DNA from: Yersinia rochesterensis | GTDB taxonomy: Bacteria; Pseudomonadota; Gammaproteobacteria; Enterobacterales; Enterobacteriaceae | Direction of reading: 5' to 3' | Length of the DNA stretch: 64,000 nt | Assembly (NCBI RefSeq): GCF_003600645.1 | Contig: NZ_CP032482.1 | Span: 2,232,001 to 2,296,000, forward strand | In this document: positions 25,382 through 34,967 of the stretch, one piece after another | Numbering within the stretch: the first letter of the stretch is position 1 | Layout of the letters: every line of letters starts with the position of its first letter | Notes under the pieces: generated by a model | Databases searched by the model: none | What the model saw: the letters and a program-made list of their open reading frames with translations, nothing else | Told to the model about the DNA's origin: nothing | Program-made: the position numbers and the translations under genes

Positions 25382-26842
25382 TTAACGGAACGGCGGCTCG
25401 TTAAAGGTGCGCAACTTGCGTGAATGCAGTTGGTCGCCCTCCGCGCGCAGCAAATCTATTGCCCGAATACCAATCTGCAAATGTTCGGAAATAGCGCCCT
25501 CATAAAAATGATTCGCTTGCCCCGGCAGTTTGATTTCGCCATGCAAAGGTTTGTCTGAGACACACAGTAATGTGCCATAAGGCACTCTGAACCGATAACC
25601 TTGTGCCGCGATCGTGGCACTTTCCATATCAACGGCTACCGCCCGACTGAGATTAAAACGCAAGGCAGAGGCAGAAAAACGCAGTTCCCAGTTGCGATCG
25701 TCGGAAGTGACCACGGTTCCGGTACGCAGCCGTTGTTTGACTTCAACGCCCGGCATGCCACTCACCGCTTTGGTGGCGTCATATAATGCCCGTTGAACCT
25801 CAGCGATGCTTGGAATTGGAATATCCGGTGGCAACACCGCGTCCAGCACATGGTCGTCGCGCAAATAAGCATGCGCCAAGACATAATCGCCAATCGCCTG
25901 ACTTTCACGTAAACCGCCGCAATGCCCGATCATCAGCCACGCGTGTGGCCGCATCACTGCCAGATGGTCGCAAATGGTTTTGGCATTGGATGGGCCAACG
26001 CCAATATTCACCAAGGTGATGCCATGCCCACTTTCTGCGATTAAGTGATAGGCGGGCATTTGATATTTTTTCCACGCCAGATCGGAGGTTGTCTTCTCCG
26101 GATCGGCATTTTCGACAGTTATGTAGCTCCCCCCGGCGCAGGATAAGGCTTTATAGGGGCTGGCGGGATCAAGGATTTGCTCACAAGCCCAACTGACAAA
26201 CTCATCAACATAGCGGCTGTAATTGGTAAACAGAATATAGGGCTGAATATGTTCTGCCGGTGTGCCGGTGTAGTGTTTGAGCCGCGCCAGGGAGAAGTCA
26301 GTGCGCAGCGCATCAAAATGCGATAACGGGAAATCAGCGCCGGCAATATCAATACCGTCAGTGATGGCATCGCCGATTTTAGCCAGATCCGTGGTTGGGA
26401 AGTGCTGAGCTAGCCCTGCCGTCATCGAGCGGTCGAGAATAAGGTCGGAGCCATCAATAACAAAGGGATAAGGCATTTCTTGTTGTGACGCTGTCACTTC
26501 GAATACTGCACCATACTCAGCTTCCAGTAATGTGAGTTGCTCAGTCAGGTACTCCCTGAATAAGGCTGGCCGAGTGATAGTGGTGCTGTATTGGCCAGTG
26601 CGTGAGAAGCGCCCATAAGCCCGAGTACGCTGATGTGAGCGGAATCGGCCATCCCAACTGACACTGAGTTGCGGATACGAAAATAAGCCTTTCGCCCGGT
26701 CACCCACATCTGGCAAAGCTCCATCACGAATATATGCGCTGATAGCATCACGCAATGCGCTCAGCGCCGCCTCGTATAACGTCTCCAGTCTCTCTATCGC
26801 CTCAATGGCCGAGAGATGAGTTGTAACTTGTGATTGATTCAA
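25382..26842 (-). CDS. amn: AMP nucleosidase
   Basis: Splits AMP into adenine and ribose 5-phosphate to limit the adenylate pool. 486 residues (E. coli 484). The C-terminal half is nearly identical to E. coli Amn as I remember it (NIGVGPSNAKTICDHLAV, GHCGGLRESQAIGDYVLAHA, DMESATIAAQGYRFRVPYGT, SRKLRTFNEPPFR). I prefer the TTG at 26842, with AAAGGAG five bases upstream, over the TTG at 26857. Contains a matS site. Monocistronic. Confidence 0.96.
   Translation of the reverse strand: MNQSQVTTHLSAIEAIERLETLYEAALSALRDAISAYIRDGALPDVGDRAKGLFSYPQLSVSWDGRFRSHQRTRAYGRFSRTGQYSTTITRPALFREYLTEQLTLLEAEYGAVFEVTASQQEMPYPFVIDGSDLILDRSMTAGLAQHFPTTDLAKIGDAITDGIDIAGADFPLSHFDALRTDFSLARLKHYTGTPAEHIQPYILFTNYSRYVDEFVSWACEQILDPASPYKALSCAGGSYITVENADPEKTTSDLAWKKYQMPAYHLIAESGHGITLVNIGVGPSNAKTICDHLAVMRPHAWLMIGHCGGLRESQAIGDYVLAHAYLRDDHVLDAVLPPDIPIPSIAEVQRALYDATKAVSGMPGVEVKQRLRTGTVVTSDDRNWELRFSASALRFNLSRAVAVDMESATIAAQGYRFRVPYGTLLCVSDKPLHGEIKLPGQANHFYEGAISEHLQIGIRAIDLLRAEGDQLHSRKLRTFNEPPFR
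26485..26497. promoter_or_regulatory. matS site (MatP binding site) inside amn
   Basis: GTGACGCTGTCAC is a perfect GTGACRNYGTCAC match, 23 kb from dif. Confidence 0.8.
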
Positions 26843-27119
26843 GGTATCTCCTTTCAATACGCGTAAAGGCGGTGTTTAGCTTACTCAATAAAGCTGGGCA
26901 GAAATAGAAATATGAGGATTAAAATGGTTAATTGAAATTATAAGCGGTGCCCACGGTGGACTTATTATCGCGAGCCGCGACCTCGTCGGGTCAGCGCTTT
27001 TCTTATAAACAACGACCCATTTTGCCACTTATTCCTGCGTTTGATTCCCCTCACCCACCTTAAAATAGTTACTGTCGCAGATAACACTTTATTTTCTGCT
27101 TTGAAAAGGTCTCTTTTGC

Positions 27120-28451
27120 GTGGCGAAATCATTTTTACGCAGTGGTAGTTTGGACGATATTCTGGCGTTGGGCGAAAACGGACAACCCGTTTATGCTTCT
27201 GCGTTTCAGATTAGAGAGGCATTACGCCTTAAAAAACAGCAAAATATTGCTGATTGCCTGGCGATTCCTCAGCTCAATGAGCGAGGGGATCGCATTGATT
27301 GGTATGCCCCTATTGAAGGTAAAGTCACCTCATGGGTTGCGGCCAGCACCACTGAGCGAAAATCCGCCATAAAGCAATTGTCAGCCTTTCTGTCTAGCAT
27401 CAATGATTTATGCCAGCATGCACAACAATCAGATAAAGCCGCCCACCGATTATTAGGGGTGTTGTTAGCGAAAACTATGCAATTCCCTGATCAGAATCAT
27501 GTTTATCTGGTGGCGGGCAAGCCGGTGTTGACCTTCTGGGGCTTTGTCAGCCGGGGTCAGAAAACACGGACGGATCCTCTCGATTGCTTACGGCAAACAG
27601 CTGAAGCCATTGAGCCAACTATTATCCCCCTAAGTGCTGCGCCCTCTGCGCCGATAACGCCACCGGTTGCCGCTGCCGAATTACCCCCGCCACCCGATAT
27701 TGCTCCCGTGATACAGCCGGCTGTAGCCGTAGAACCCACATTGCTATCTACACCAGAGAAAAAACTGCCCCGCTGGTTGCGATTCAGTTGGATATTGCCA
27801 GTGCTGGCCTTAATCATTGCATTAATTGTGCAATTTAGTGGCGGTATGCCAGAGAGCGTTTCGGCAGCGCCAGTGGTGTCTAAGGATAAAATTGTTGCAG
27901 ATATAACGGCTGAGGAGAAGAGCGCACCAGAGGTCAGTGCCCCTGCCATCACGATTATCCAGCCCGCCCCTGAGCCGCAACTCCCGCTGAATAATGCCAC
28001 CATTATTCCCTCTCAACCGGTGGTAGCGGAGTCTGTGGAAGTGCCGGAATTAACGGCGGCGCAGAGCAAACGCGCACTGATACTGCCTTTCGAGGCGGTC
28101 AAAGTGGGGTCAACGGCATTTCTTAATGGCAATTGGCGCGTCAGCCCCGATATTAAAGCGGCCCAAACCGGTAAAGCGCCCAGCTTGAGATATCAGATTA
28201 AAAATGGCAAAGGCACGGTAAGAATTACCCACGGTGATAATGTCACCTGCCAGGCTAATATTACCGCCGGGTTAATGAAATCGGGCAATCTGGTGATCAA
28301 CAGCCGCTATAGGGCGCAGTGTAGTGATGGTTCAAAATATCAAATTCCTGAGATCGTCTGTAAGCAAGGCATTACCGGCGTTGCTGATTGCAAAGGCCGC
28401 TATGATGCCAATACCACACTTCCAATGACGATGAAGCGCGAGACTAAATAA
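27120..28451 (+). CDS. srfA: SrfA-like protein, single-span membrane protein of the srfABC operon
   Basis: 443 residues from a GTG. The N-terminal ~150 form a globular cytoplasmic region. A Pro/Ala-rich linker (~165-210) and a membrane span at about 222-242 (FSWILPVLALIIALIVQF) follow, then a second linker and a C-terminal periplasmic domain with paired cysteines (TCQANI, AQCSDG, IVCKQG, ADCKGR). It is the first of three genes whose order and sizes match srfABC of Salmonella, named as an SsrB-regulated factor. Molecular role unknown. Confidence 0.75.
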   Translation: MAKSFLRSGSLDDILALGENGQPVYASAFQIREALRLKKQQNIADCLAIPQLNERGDRIDWYAPIEGKVTSWVAASTTERKSAIKQLSAFLSSINDLCQHAQQSDKAAHRLLGVLLAKTMQFPDQNHVYLVAGKPVLTFWGFVSRGQKTRTDPLDCLRQTAEAIEPTIIPLSAAPSAPITPPVAAAELPPPPDIAPVIQPAVAVEPTLLSTPEKKLPRWLRFSWILPVLALIIALIVQFSGGMPESVSAAPVVSKDKIVADITAEEKSAPEVSAPAITIIQPAPEPQLPLNNATIIPSQPVVAESVEVPELTAAQSKRALILPFEAVKVGSTAFLNGNWRVSPDIKAAQTGKAPSLRYQIKNGKGTVRITHGDNVTCQANITAGLMKSGNLVINSRYRAQCSDGSKYQIPEIVCKQGITGVADCKGRYDANTTLPMTMKRETK

Positions 28452-28455
28452 TATT

Positions 28456-31400
28456 ATGCTGGCAACGATCACTGACTATAAACAGAAAATTTCGCTGATT
28501 CAGAATAGTGGTATCCAGTTTTTGGACTTCGCCTTAAAACCTGAATGTAATAGCGAACTGCCGAATAAATTTGTGCGTAAAAGTGCTAATGGCCCGCTAC
28601 TGCGCCTGAATTATCATGAGCATAATGGCAAATATTCGCTGATGGTGCCGGGCGCGGCCCCTGAAATTGTTAAACCCGAGTTTAGTTTCTCGCTAGAACA
28701 ATCATTGAAATTGCTGAATAAAATTTGGCTCCCCCTGCCTTTCATGCGCTTTAATCCGCCGCGCACTTTCGTCAGTGGGCCGGATAATTGGGCCAGAGTA
28801 CAAATTTTAGTGTTGGATAGCCCGGATCAGGATGGCAATACATTACGGATCACCATGGCCTTTGACACCAAAGTTTACCCTGAAGGCCACGCCAACGAAT
28901 ATTTGGCACCCAACGAAAACGATATTAAAACAGGATTGAGTTTTGCGCTGGCTTACCATAATGAAGAATTAGCCGAATTCCTTGATTTAACCTGGGTTGA
29001 TGGTTGGTTGCGGGAAGTCTTTATTCAGCAAGCCTCTGAGCAGGAAGAACGTACCGCTCGCCATATTAGTGCCTCATTGCGCGAGTTTGAATATCAAGCC
29101 CACTACCTTAACTTATTGGAATTACTGGGTAGTCAGGTCGGTGTGCCAGAAATTAAAATCAATACCAGTACCCTGCAAGAACCCGCCGTGAGCGTCGACC
29201 TTATTCTTGATGTCGGCAATTCACATACCTGCGGTATTTTAGTGGAAGAAAGTAGCGATGAAAGTCATGGTTTGAAACAAACCTATGAATTACAAATCCG
29301 TGATTTGAGTGAGCCTCACCATCTGTATAACGAATTGTTTGAAAGCCGAGTTGAATTTTCACCAGCGAAATTTGGCAAGCAGAACTTTTCAGTAGAAAGT
29401 GGCCGTGATGATGCCTTTATTTGGCCGTCGATTACCCGTGTTGGCAGCGAAGCCAGCCGCATGGCGCTACACCGCTTGGGCACTGAGGGTTCTACCGGTA
29501 TTTCCAGCCCACGCCGCTACCTGTGGGATGAAGAGACCTATACCCCAGGTTGGCGATTTAATGAAACCCCCATTGCACAAATATCATCTACACAAGCATC
29601 ATCCACGCAAATACATGAGCCGCTGGCGACCGCATTGCCGCTGATTAATTTGGTTAATGATGACGGCCAGCCCCTGTATAGCATGCCGATGGATGATCGG
29701 CTGCCGGTATTCTCGCCACATTATAGCCGCAGTTCATTGATGACTTTTATGTTATCGGAATTGCTAACACAGGCGTTGATGCACATTAATAGCGCCGCCC
29801 AACGTTTGAAAATGACCCATGCCAACGCCCCACGGCAGTTACGGGCCATTATTCTGACGTTGCCGTCAGCCATGCCCAAACCTGAGCGAGAAATTTTCCG
29901 CCGCCGGATGAATGAAGCTATTGCTCTGGTCTGGAAATCAATGGGTTGGCATCCGGCAGATGATAACTTTGTCTCCGAGCAAGACCGCGCCAAAAGCCAA
30001 GTCCCGGTACCGACTGTCCAGATGGAGTGGGATGAAGCCACCTGTAGCCAGATGGTTTATCTGTATAACGAAACCCAGGTTAACTTCGGTGGCCGGACTG
30101 CGGCCTTTTTTGCCAGTATGGCGCGGCCAGACAAGCAACTTGAAGCCGGAGAAACTGCAGGAAAAACCTTACGCATCGCCTCAATTGATATTGGTGGCGG
30201 CACCACCGATCTGGCCATCACACAATACTGGTTAGACGATGGCATAGGTAATAATGTTAAAATCAGCCCACGCCTGCTGTTCCGTGAAGGTTTCAAAGTC
30301 GCTGGCGACGATATTTTGCTGGATGTTATTCAACTGTATATTTTACCGGCACTTCAAGCTCGGCTTAAGAAAGCAGCGGTTATCAATACTGATGCCCTGA
30401 TGGATAAATTGTTTGGCAATGATGGCCGGATGGATGGGCAATCGGCATTGCGCCAACAAGCTACGTTACAAATATTTATGCCAGTCGGGCGAGCAATTCT
30501 TGAAGCTTATGAAGGCTTTGATCCACTGGATACCAATGCAGAAATTGACGCCAGCTTTGGTGAGTTATTATCCCAGAACCCAACATCGAAAGTATTGGAA
30601 TACATTAACAGTGAAGTTCAGCGTGAATTGCCCGCCGATGCCGGGGAATTTGATATCTTGCATGTGCCTCTGGTATTGAAATTAAGTAAATTGCATGGCG
30701 AGTTTTTGTCTAACCGGATGAGCATTACGCAAAACCTACGTTCGTTGTCCGAGGTGGTGTCGCTCTATTGTTGCGACGTGCTGCTATTGACTGGCCGCCC
30801 TTCGCGCTTCCCCGGTATTCAAGCTTTATTCCGCCATCTACAACCGCTACCGAATAATCGTATTCTTTCGCTGGATGGATACCATACCAGCGATTGGTAT
30901 CCGTTTAACAAACAGGGCCGAATTGATAACCCGAAATCCACTGCTGCGGTGGGTGCAATGCTGTGTTTGCTGGCGCTCGATTTACGGCTGGCGGGTTTTT
31001 ACTTTAAAGCAGGCGATTTCCAACCTTATTCGACCATCCGCTACCTTGGTATGCTGGGCAGTAACGATACCCTGACGGATGAAAATGTTTACTATCGTGA
31101 TATCGACTTGGATAGTGCTGATTTTGCTCTGCCATCCGACACTCGTTTTCAGGTGAGAGGCTCATTGTGCCTTGGATTCCGCCAGCTTGATAATGACCGT
31201 TGGCCGCCATCCCCTCTCTATACTTTGTCAATTGTGGATCAAGAACTGGCCCGCAAAGTCGCCGGTGACAGCGTGTTGCATGTTAGATTGAAACTCACCA
31301 AAGGTGATAAGCCATTTATTGATAAAAAGGGTAGCCCAGAACGTTTTGAGATAGCTGACGCCGTACTGCAAGATGGCAGCCGTGTCCCGTTGCATCATCT

Positions 31401-31485
31401 GCGTCTCAAGCTAAACACACTCGCCAGCAATGGCTCAGCATCAACCCATTATTGGATTGATAGTGGGAGCGTATTTAAAAAATGA
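28456..31485 (+). CDS. srfB: SrfB-like protein with an actin/Hsp70-type ATPase core
   Basis: 1009 residues. Two nucleotide-binding motifs of the actin/Hsp70 fold are visible: ILDVGNSHTCGILVE at about 251-265 (phosphate 1) and ASIDIGGGTTDLAITQYW at about 575-592 (phosphate 2). No signal peptide or membrane span. Annotated in enterobacteria as virulence factor SrfB, with an unknown mechanism. It starts 4 bp after srfA and overlaps srfC by an ATGA junction, so the three products are probably made in fixed proportion. Confidence 0.82.
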   Translation: MLATITDYKQKISLIQNSGIQFLDFALKPECNSELPNKFVRKSANGPLLRLNYHEHNGKYSLMVPGAAPEIVKPEFSFSLEQSLKLLNKIWLPLPFMRFNPPRTFVSGPDNWARVQILVLDSPDQDGNTLRITMAFDTKVYPEGHANEYLAPNENDIKTGLSFALAYHNEELAEFLDLTWVDGWLREVFIQQASEQEERTARHISASLREFEYQAHYLNLLELLGSQVGVPEIKINTSTLQEPAVSVDLILDVGNSHTCGILVEESSDESHGLKQTYELQIRDLSEPHHLYNELFESRVEFSPAKFGKQNFSVESGRDDAFIWPSITRVGSEASRMALHRLGTEGSTGISSPRRYLWDEETYTPGWRFNETPIAQISSTQASSTQIHEPLATALPLINLVNDDGQPLYSMPMDDRLPVFSPHYSRSSLMTFMLSELLTQALMHINSAAQRLKMTHANAPRQLRAIILTLPSAMPKPEREIFRRRMNEAIALVWKSMGWHPADDNFVSEQDRAKSQVPVPTVQMEWDEATCSQMVYLYNETQVNFGGRTAAFFASMARPDKQLEAGETAGKTLRIASIDIGGGTTDLAITQYWLDDGIGNNVKISPRLLFREGFKVAGDDILLDVIQLYILPALQARLKKAAVINTDALMDKLFGNDGRMDGQSALRQQATLQIFMPVGRAILEAYEGFDPLDTNAEIDASFGELLSQNPTSKVLEYINSEVQRELPADAGEFDILHVPLVLKLSKLHGEFLSNRMSITQNLRSLSEVVSLYCCDVLLLTGRPSRFPGIQALFRHLQPLPNNRILSLDGYHTSDWYPFNKQGRIDNPKSTAAVGAMLCLLALDLRLAGFYFKAGDFQPYSTIRYLGMLGSNDTLTDENVYYRDIDLDSADFALPSDTRFQVRGSLCLGFRQLDNDRWPPSPLYTLSIVDQELARKVAGDSVLHVRLKLTKGDKPFIDKKGSPERFEIADAVLQDGSRVPLHHLRLKLNTLASNGSASTHYWIDSGSVFKK

Positions 31486-34013
31486 AATCATTAACCAACC
31501 AGCAGCTCAATAGCCAGCTTAAGCAGGTGACTCAAGGCATTGATCAGACGATTGATTGGATTAACAATACGCGCCAACACGCCATCCGTCTGGACATAGA
31601 AGCCTCTCAACTGGCGGTTAAACTGCGCCGCCACCGTAACAAAGCTCGCCATCTGTCTGAAATGGCGCTAACCCCTATGAGCATTGGCTTTTTCGGGCAA
31701 TCCTCCGCCGGGAAGCAGCACCTAATTTCTGCATTGATTGCTGGTGAAAATGGCCAACTGGAAACGACTCTCGCGGGGAAGACCCTCAACTTTTGGCAAC
31801 AAATTAAACCCGGATATCAGTCTAGTGGATTGGTGACCCGCTTTAGCCATCATGCAGTTATTAGTCATTCAACTGTCAATGATTCAGCTAATCATCAATC
31901 AATAAGTCATCATGAAAACCATCCAGTGCAGCTTTCGCTACTCAATGAAATGGATATTGCCAAAATAGTGGCAAGTGTGTTTTTGCGGGATAAACAGCAA
32001 GAAATGCGCATGTATTCACTGGATGAGCAACATATTAGCGATCATCTACAACAATTGGCGATGCGTAGACAACCGTTAGCTATCGCGGGTATTACCAGTG
32101 ATGAAGTCATTAGTCTTTGGGATTATTTGATTCGCCATGACGCATTACGCCAGAAGACACTAGACACGCATTTCTGGCCCTTCGCGATTGAATTGGCACC
32201 TTATTTAAGTATTGATGATCGGGCTATTTTATTCTCATTGCTGTGGGCCGAGTCACCACCGCTGACGGATGCTTATCGTCATTTTGCCTATACCTTGCAG
32301 CACTTGGGAGGCACGTCACAATTATTGGCCCCACTCAGTGTGTTAGTGGACGATACATTGTTACCTACCAACGGCATCATGAATGTCGCCGCACTCAACT
32401 ACCTAAACACCCCAGCTGACACTCAAATTCAAGTTTTGCCACTGCAAGACTCGGTAGCAAAGAATATTGCAGCAAAGAATATTGTTGCAAGAGACCCCGT
32501 GACAGTGTCACTCGCGGAGCTAACGTTACTGTCAGTTGAATTACAGATCCCGCTACGCGTGTCGGCGGCCGACCATTTACTTAATTCAGATAAGGTGTTT
32601 GAATCCGTCGACTTATTGGAGTTCCCCGATTATAGCGACGTATTCGATGTCTCAACTCATGTTGAGCACACACTTTATCCGCTAGCCGCTGCGCTATCAC
32701 AGGCTAAGAATACCTATCTGCTTGAGCGCTACACAGACAAACAACAAATAAACCTGTTACTGGTCTGTACTGCTGCGAGCAACCGTACCGAAGTAAAAGT
32801 GGTGGGTAAGGCGCTGGACTATTGGGTTAAACAGTCTCAGGGCGAAAATAAACACGTTCGTTCGCGTAGAAACCCAGGGCTTATCTGGGCGCTAACGCCT
32901 TTTGATCAACGCATTTCCTCGGCTGGCGCGAAAAACCATGACGAAGCAGTACAACGTTATGTCGGAAACCCCGGTGATAGCTGGGGCACTATGCTGGCAT
33001 TGGATACCCGCGGTATTGAGCGCATGGTGACTTATCTGGCACAAGAAATTCGTCGTGACATTAAAGCCGAACGTATTACTGAGCAACTCCATGAACTCCA
33101 GCGAGAGCTGACAGAGAATTTGTTGGTAGGTTGGGCTCAACCTGCAACCAGCGAATTACAACAAAAGCAGTGTATCGCCGAAACATTGCTTAAAACACTA
33201 CAAACCCGAACCGGCTTACACGGCGAGTTATTGGAGCGGTTATTGCCTTCGCGTGATGAGTTGCGCGCCCTCTATTTACAACAACCAAACCGTTTGCGAC
33301 AACAAAACCGTGCTGTTGAGCTGGTCACCCCAACCGTCAGTCATCACGATCCGTTCAGTATTGGCATTGATATCGATTTATTCAGCGACCCACCTTTATC
33401 GCCTGAACTGCCAACGTCAGCAGCAACACCATCAAGTGGCGATTATGAAACAGAATATGCCAAAAATGTGCAACGTTACTGGATCAATCACCTGAGGCAG
33501 TTACCAGATAATGCCCCACTCATTGAGTTATTAGGCATCACCAAACCGACGATTGAGCTGCTGGTTACAGAGCTAATAACTACCAGTATCCGATTAGATA
33601 TCACCGGACAATTAGTCAAAATACTGGCTGATAATGAGCAAGTTGGCTTACATCGTGATACTAAGGCTGACCGCCAAGTGTCTCGTGCCCTGACAGTATT
33701 AGGTGATTTCGTCGCTTGGCTTGGTTTTTTACACATTAATGAAGCCCTGCGGCCAGATAGCCGAATTAATAGAGGCTATAAGATTTTCGCTCAATCCCCT
33801 CAATCATCATCACCATTGGGTGCATCACAAAGGCTAACTAAATTGGCCCTCACACCGACTAATAATACTGCATTTTATATTTATGATTGGTTGGTCGGCT
33901 TAGGTGAAATGATTATTCATAATGAGGGTTACTCTGCCAGCAGTGAAATCAGTGATCATCATCGTGAGCAGTTGGCGGCTATCTTAATATTGGTCAAACA
34001 AAACCAACATTAA
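31482..34013 (+). CDS. srfC: SrfC-like putative GTPase-type protein
   Basis: 843 residues. After an N-terminal helical segment there is a P-loop-like motif GFFGQSSAGKQHLISAL, with lysine at 78 but glutamine at 79 where serine or threonine normally binds magnesium. Long helical regions follow, giving a dynamin-like overall layout. A duplicated KNIA/AKNI segment lies near residue 327. It is named with SrfC of Salmonella from position and size in srfABC. Starts within the srfB stop (ATGA). Contains a matS site. Confidence 0.75.
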   Translation: MKSLTNQQLNSQLKQVTQGIDQTIDWINNTRQHAIRLDIEASQLAVKLRRHRNKARHLSEMALTPMSIGFFGQSSAGKQHLISALIAGENGQLETTLAGKTLNFWQQIKPGYQSSGLVTRFSHHAVISHSTVNDSANHQSISHHENHPVQLSLLNEMDIAKIVASVFLRDKQQEMRMYSLDEQHISDHLQQLAMRRQPLAIAGITSDEVISLWDYLIRHDALRQKTLDTHFWPFAIELAPYLSIDDRAILFSLLWAESPPLTDAYRHFAYTLQHLGGTSQLLAPLSVLVDDTLLPTNGIMNVAALNYLNTPADTQIQVLPLQDSVAKNIAAKNIVARDPVTVSLAELTLLSVELQIPLRVSAADHLLNSDKVFESVDLLEFPDYSDVFDVSTHVEHTLYPLAAALSQAKNTYLLERYTDKQQINLLLVCTAASNRTEVKVVGKALDYWVKQSQGENKHVRSRRNPGLIWALTPFDQRISSAGAKNHDEAVQRYVGNPGDSWGTMLALDTRGIERMVTYLAQEIRRDIKAERITEQLHELQRELTENLLVGWAQPATSELQQKQCIAETLLKTLQTRTGLHGELLERLLPSRDELRALYLQQPNRLRQQNRAVELVTPTVSHHDPFSIGIDIDLFSDPPLSPELPTSAATPSSGDYETEYAKNVQRYWINHLRQLPDNAPLIELLGITKPTIELLVTELITTSIRLDITGQLVKILADNEQVGLHRDTKADRQVSRALTVLGDFVAWLGFLHINEALRPDSRINRGYKIFAQSPQSSSPLGASQRLTKLALTPTNNTAFYIYDWLVGLGEMIIHNEGYSASSEISDHHREQLAAILILVKQNQH
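32499..32511. promoter_or_regulatory. matS site (MatP binding site) inside srfC
   Basis: GTGACAGTGTCAC is a perfect GTGACRNYGTCAC match, 29 kb from dif. Confidence 0.8.
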
Positions 34014-34049
34014 TTAACCCATAGCGAGTAAAACTCATCGCTATAATAA

Positions 34050-34076
34050 CCCCCTCCCATAATCAGCAGGAGGGGG
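34050..34076. terminator. Hairpin between convergent srfC and the amidase gene
   Basis: Stem CCCCCTCC / GGAGGGGG with an 11-nt loop, in the 93-bp gap between stop codons. There is no long T-run on the plus strand; on the minus strand it is followed by TTATTATAG. Confidence 0.55.
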
Positions 34077-34106
34077 CATCGTCATTAATGCGTTAAATAC
34101 TCACTA

Positions 34107-34880
34107 TCAAGACGCCGGAAAATACTTTTCCACTAAAGCATATAAAATGGCGGCTGTTTCAATGTCAATATTACCTTGGTAATTATTAGGCCTAAAGTGC
34201 AATTGAAATGCGCGTATCAGATGTTGATAACCATCATCATTGCTGGCAATAGAAACATCGTATCCATAAGTACTAAAGTGATTCAGTAAGTCAGTTTTAG
34301 CCGGTAATCCGTGTTGGGTAAATTGCTGAGTGAATTTTTCCTTAGTATCCGGATCATACCAAGCACCAATACCGTCATTATACAATTCTTGCCAAGGAAA
34401 CTCTGGCCCTGGATCACTTTTGCGAGTGGGGGCAATATCAGAGTGAGCAACAACATTTACCGGCGATATATCAGGGTAGCGTTGTAAAATATTCGCCGCC
34501 AGTTGTTTTACGGCGGCAATTTGGTTTTCTGGATACGGAGGGAAGTTGAAAATGCCACCATGTTCAGTGGCTAAATTGACAATCTCAATGCCGATAGAGG
34601 TGTCATTGAGATTAGTGCGCCCTGCCCAACTACTGACCCCTGCATGCCAGGCTCGCGCATTTTCATCTACCAAGTTAAATATCCGTATATCATTAAACCC
34701 GGATTTTTTATAACTTTCATCGTTAAGGTCGGGCACTAAATAATGAACACTGACGTTATTACCTGTTAGGGATTTTATAGAGTTTTCAAAATTCTCAGCG
34801 GTGTAGTGCAAAACTAAGAATCGCACACGGGAATTAAATGATTTGATAGCGCGGAAATTATTATAGTCAATCATATACAT
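34107..34880 (-). CDS. N-acetylmuramoyl-L-alanine amidase (Amidase_2, AmiD-like) without signal peptide
   Basis: 257 residues. The zinc site of the Amidase_2 fold is recognisable: H25 (FLVLHYTAEN), H146 (VVAHSDIAP) and D156 (KSDPGPEFPW), with E99 as likely catalytic acid. The C-terminal ~65 residues resemble the helical peptidoglycan-binding domain of AmiD. Unlike E. coli AmiD there is no lipoprotein signal, so the protein is cytoplasmic (AmpD-like recycling) or exported another way. AAGGAG lies six bases before the ATG. It follows the DUF1460 lipoprotein gene by 87 bp on the same strand. Confidence 0.85.
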   Translation of the reverse strand: MYMIDYNNFRAIKSFNSRVRFLVLHYTAENFENSIKSLTGNNVSVHYLVPDLNDESYKKSGFNDIRIFNLVDENARAWHAGVSSWAGRTNLNDTSIGIEIVNLATEHGGIFNFPPYPENQIAAVKQLAANILQRYPDISPVNVVAHSDIAPTRKSDPGPEFPWQELYNDGIGAWYDPDTKEKFTQQFTQHGLPAKTDLLNHFSTYGYDVSIASNDDGYQHLIRAFQLHFRPNNYQGNIDIETAAILYALVEKYFPAS

Positions 34881-34967
34881 ATTAAACTCCTTGTAATTTG
34901 AATTTCAGTCAATATATATCAATTAATACAATTTTCTCTTTTCATCCATATGATGTTAATACCCACT

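Noticed and set aside
26820..26828. GTTGTAACT inside amn, resembling a Ter core
   Set aside because: The flanking TAT before and AAA after, and the critical G, are absent; it is within conserved coding sequence.
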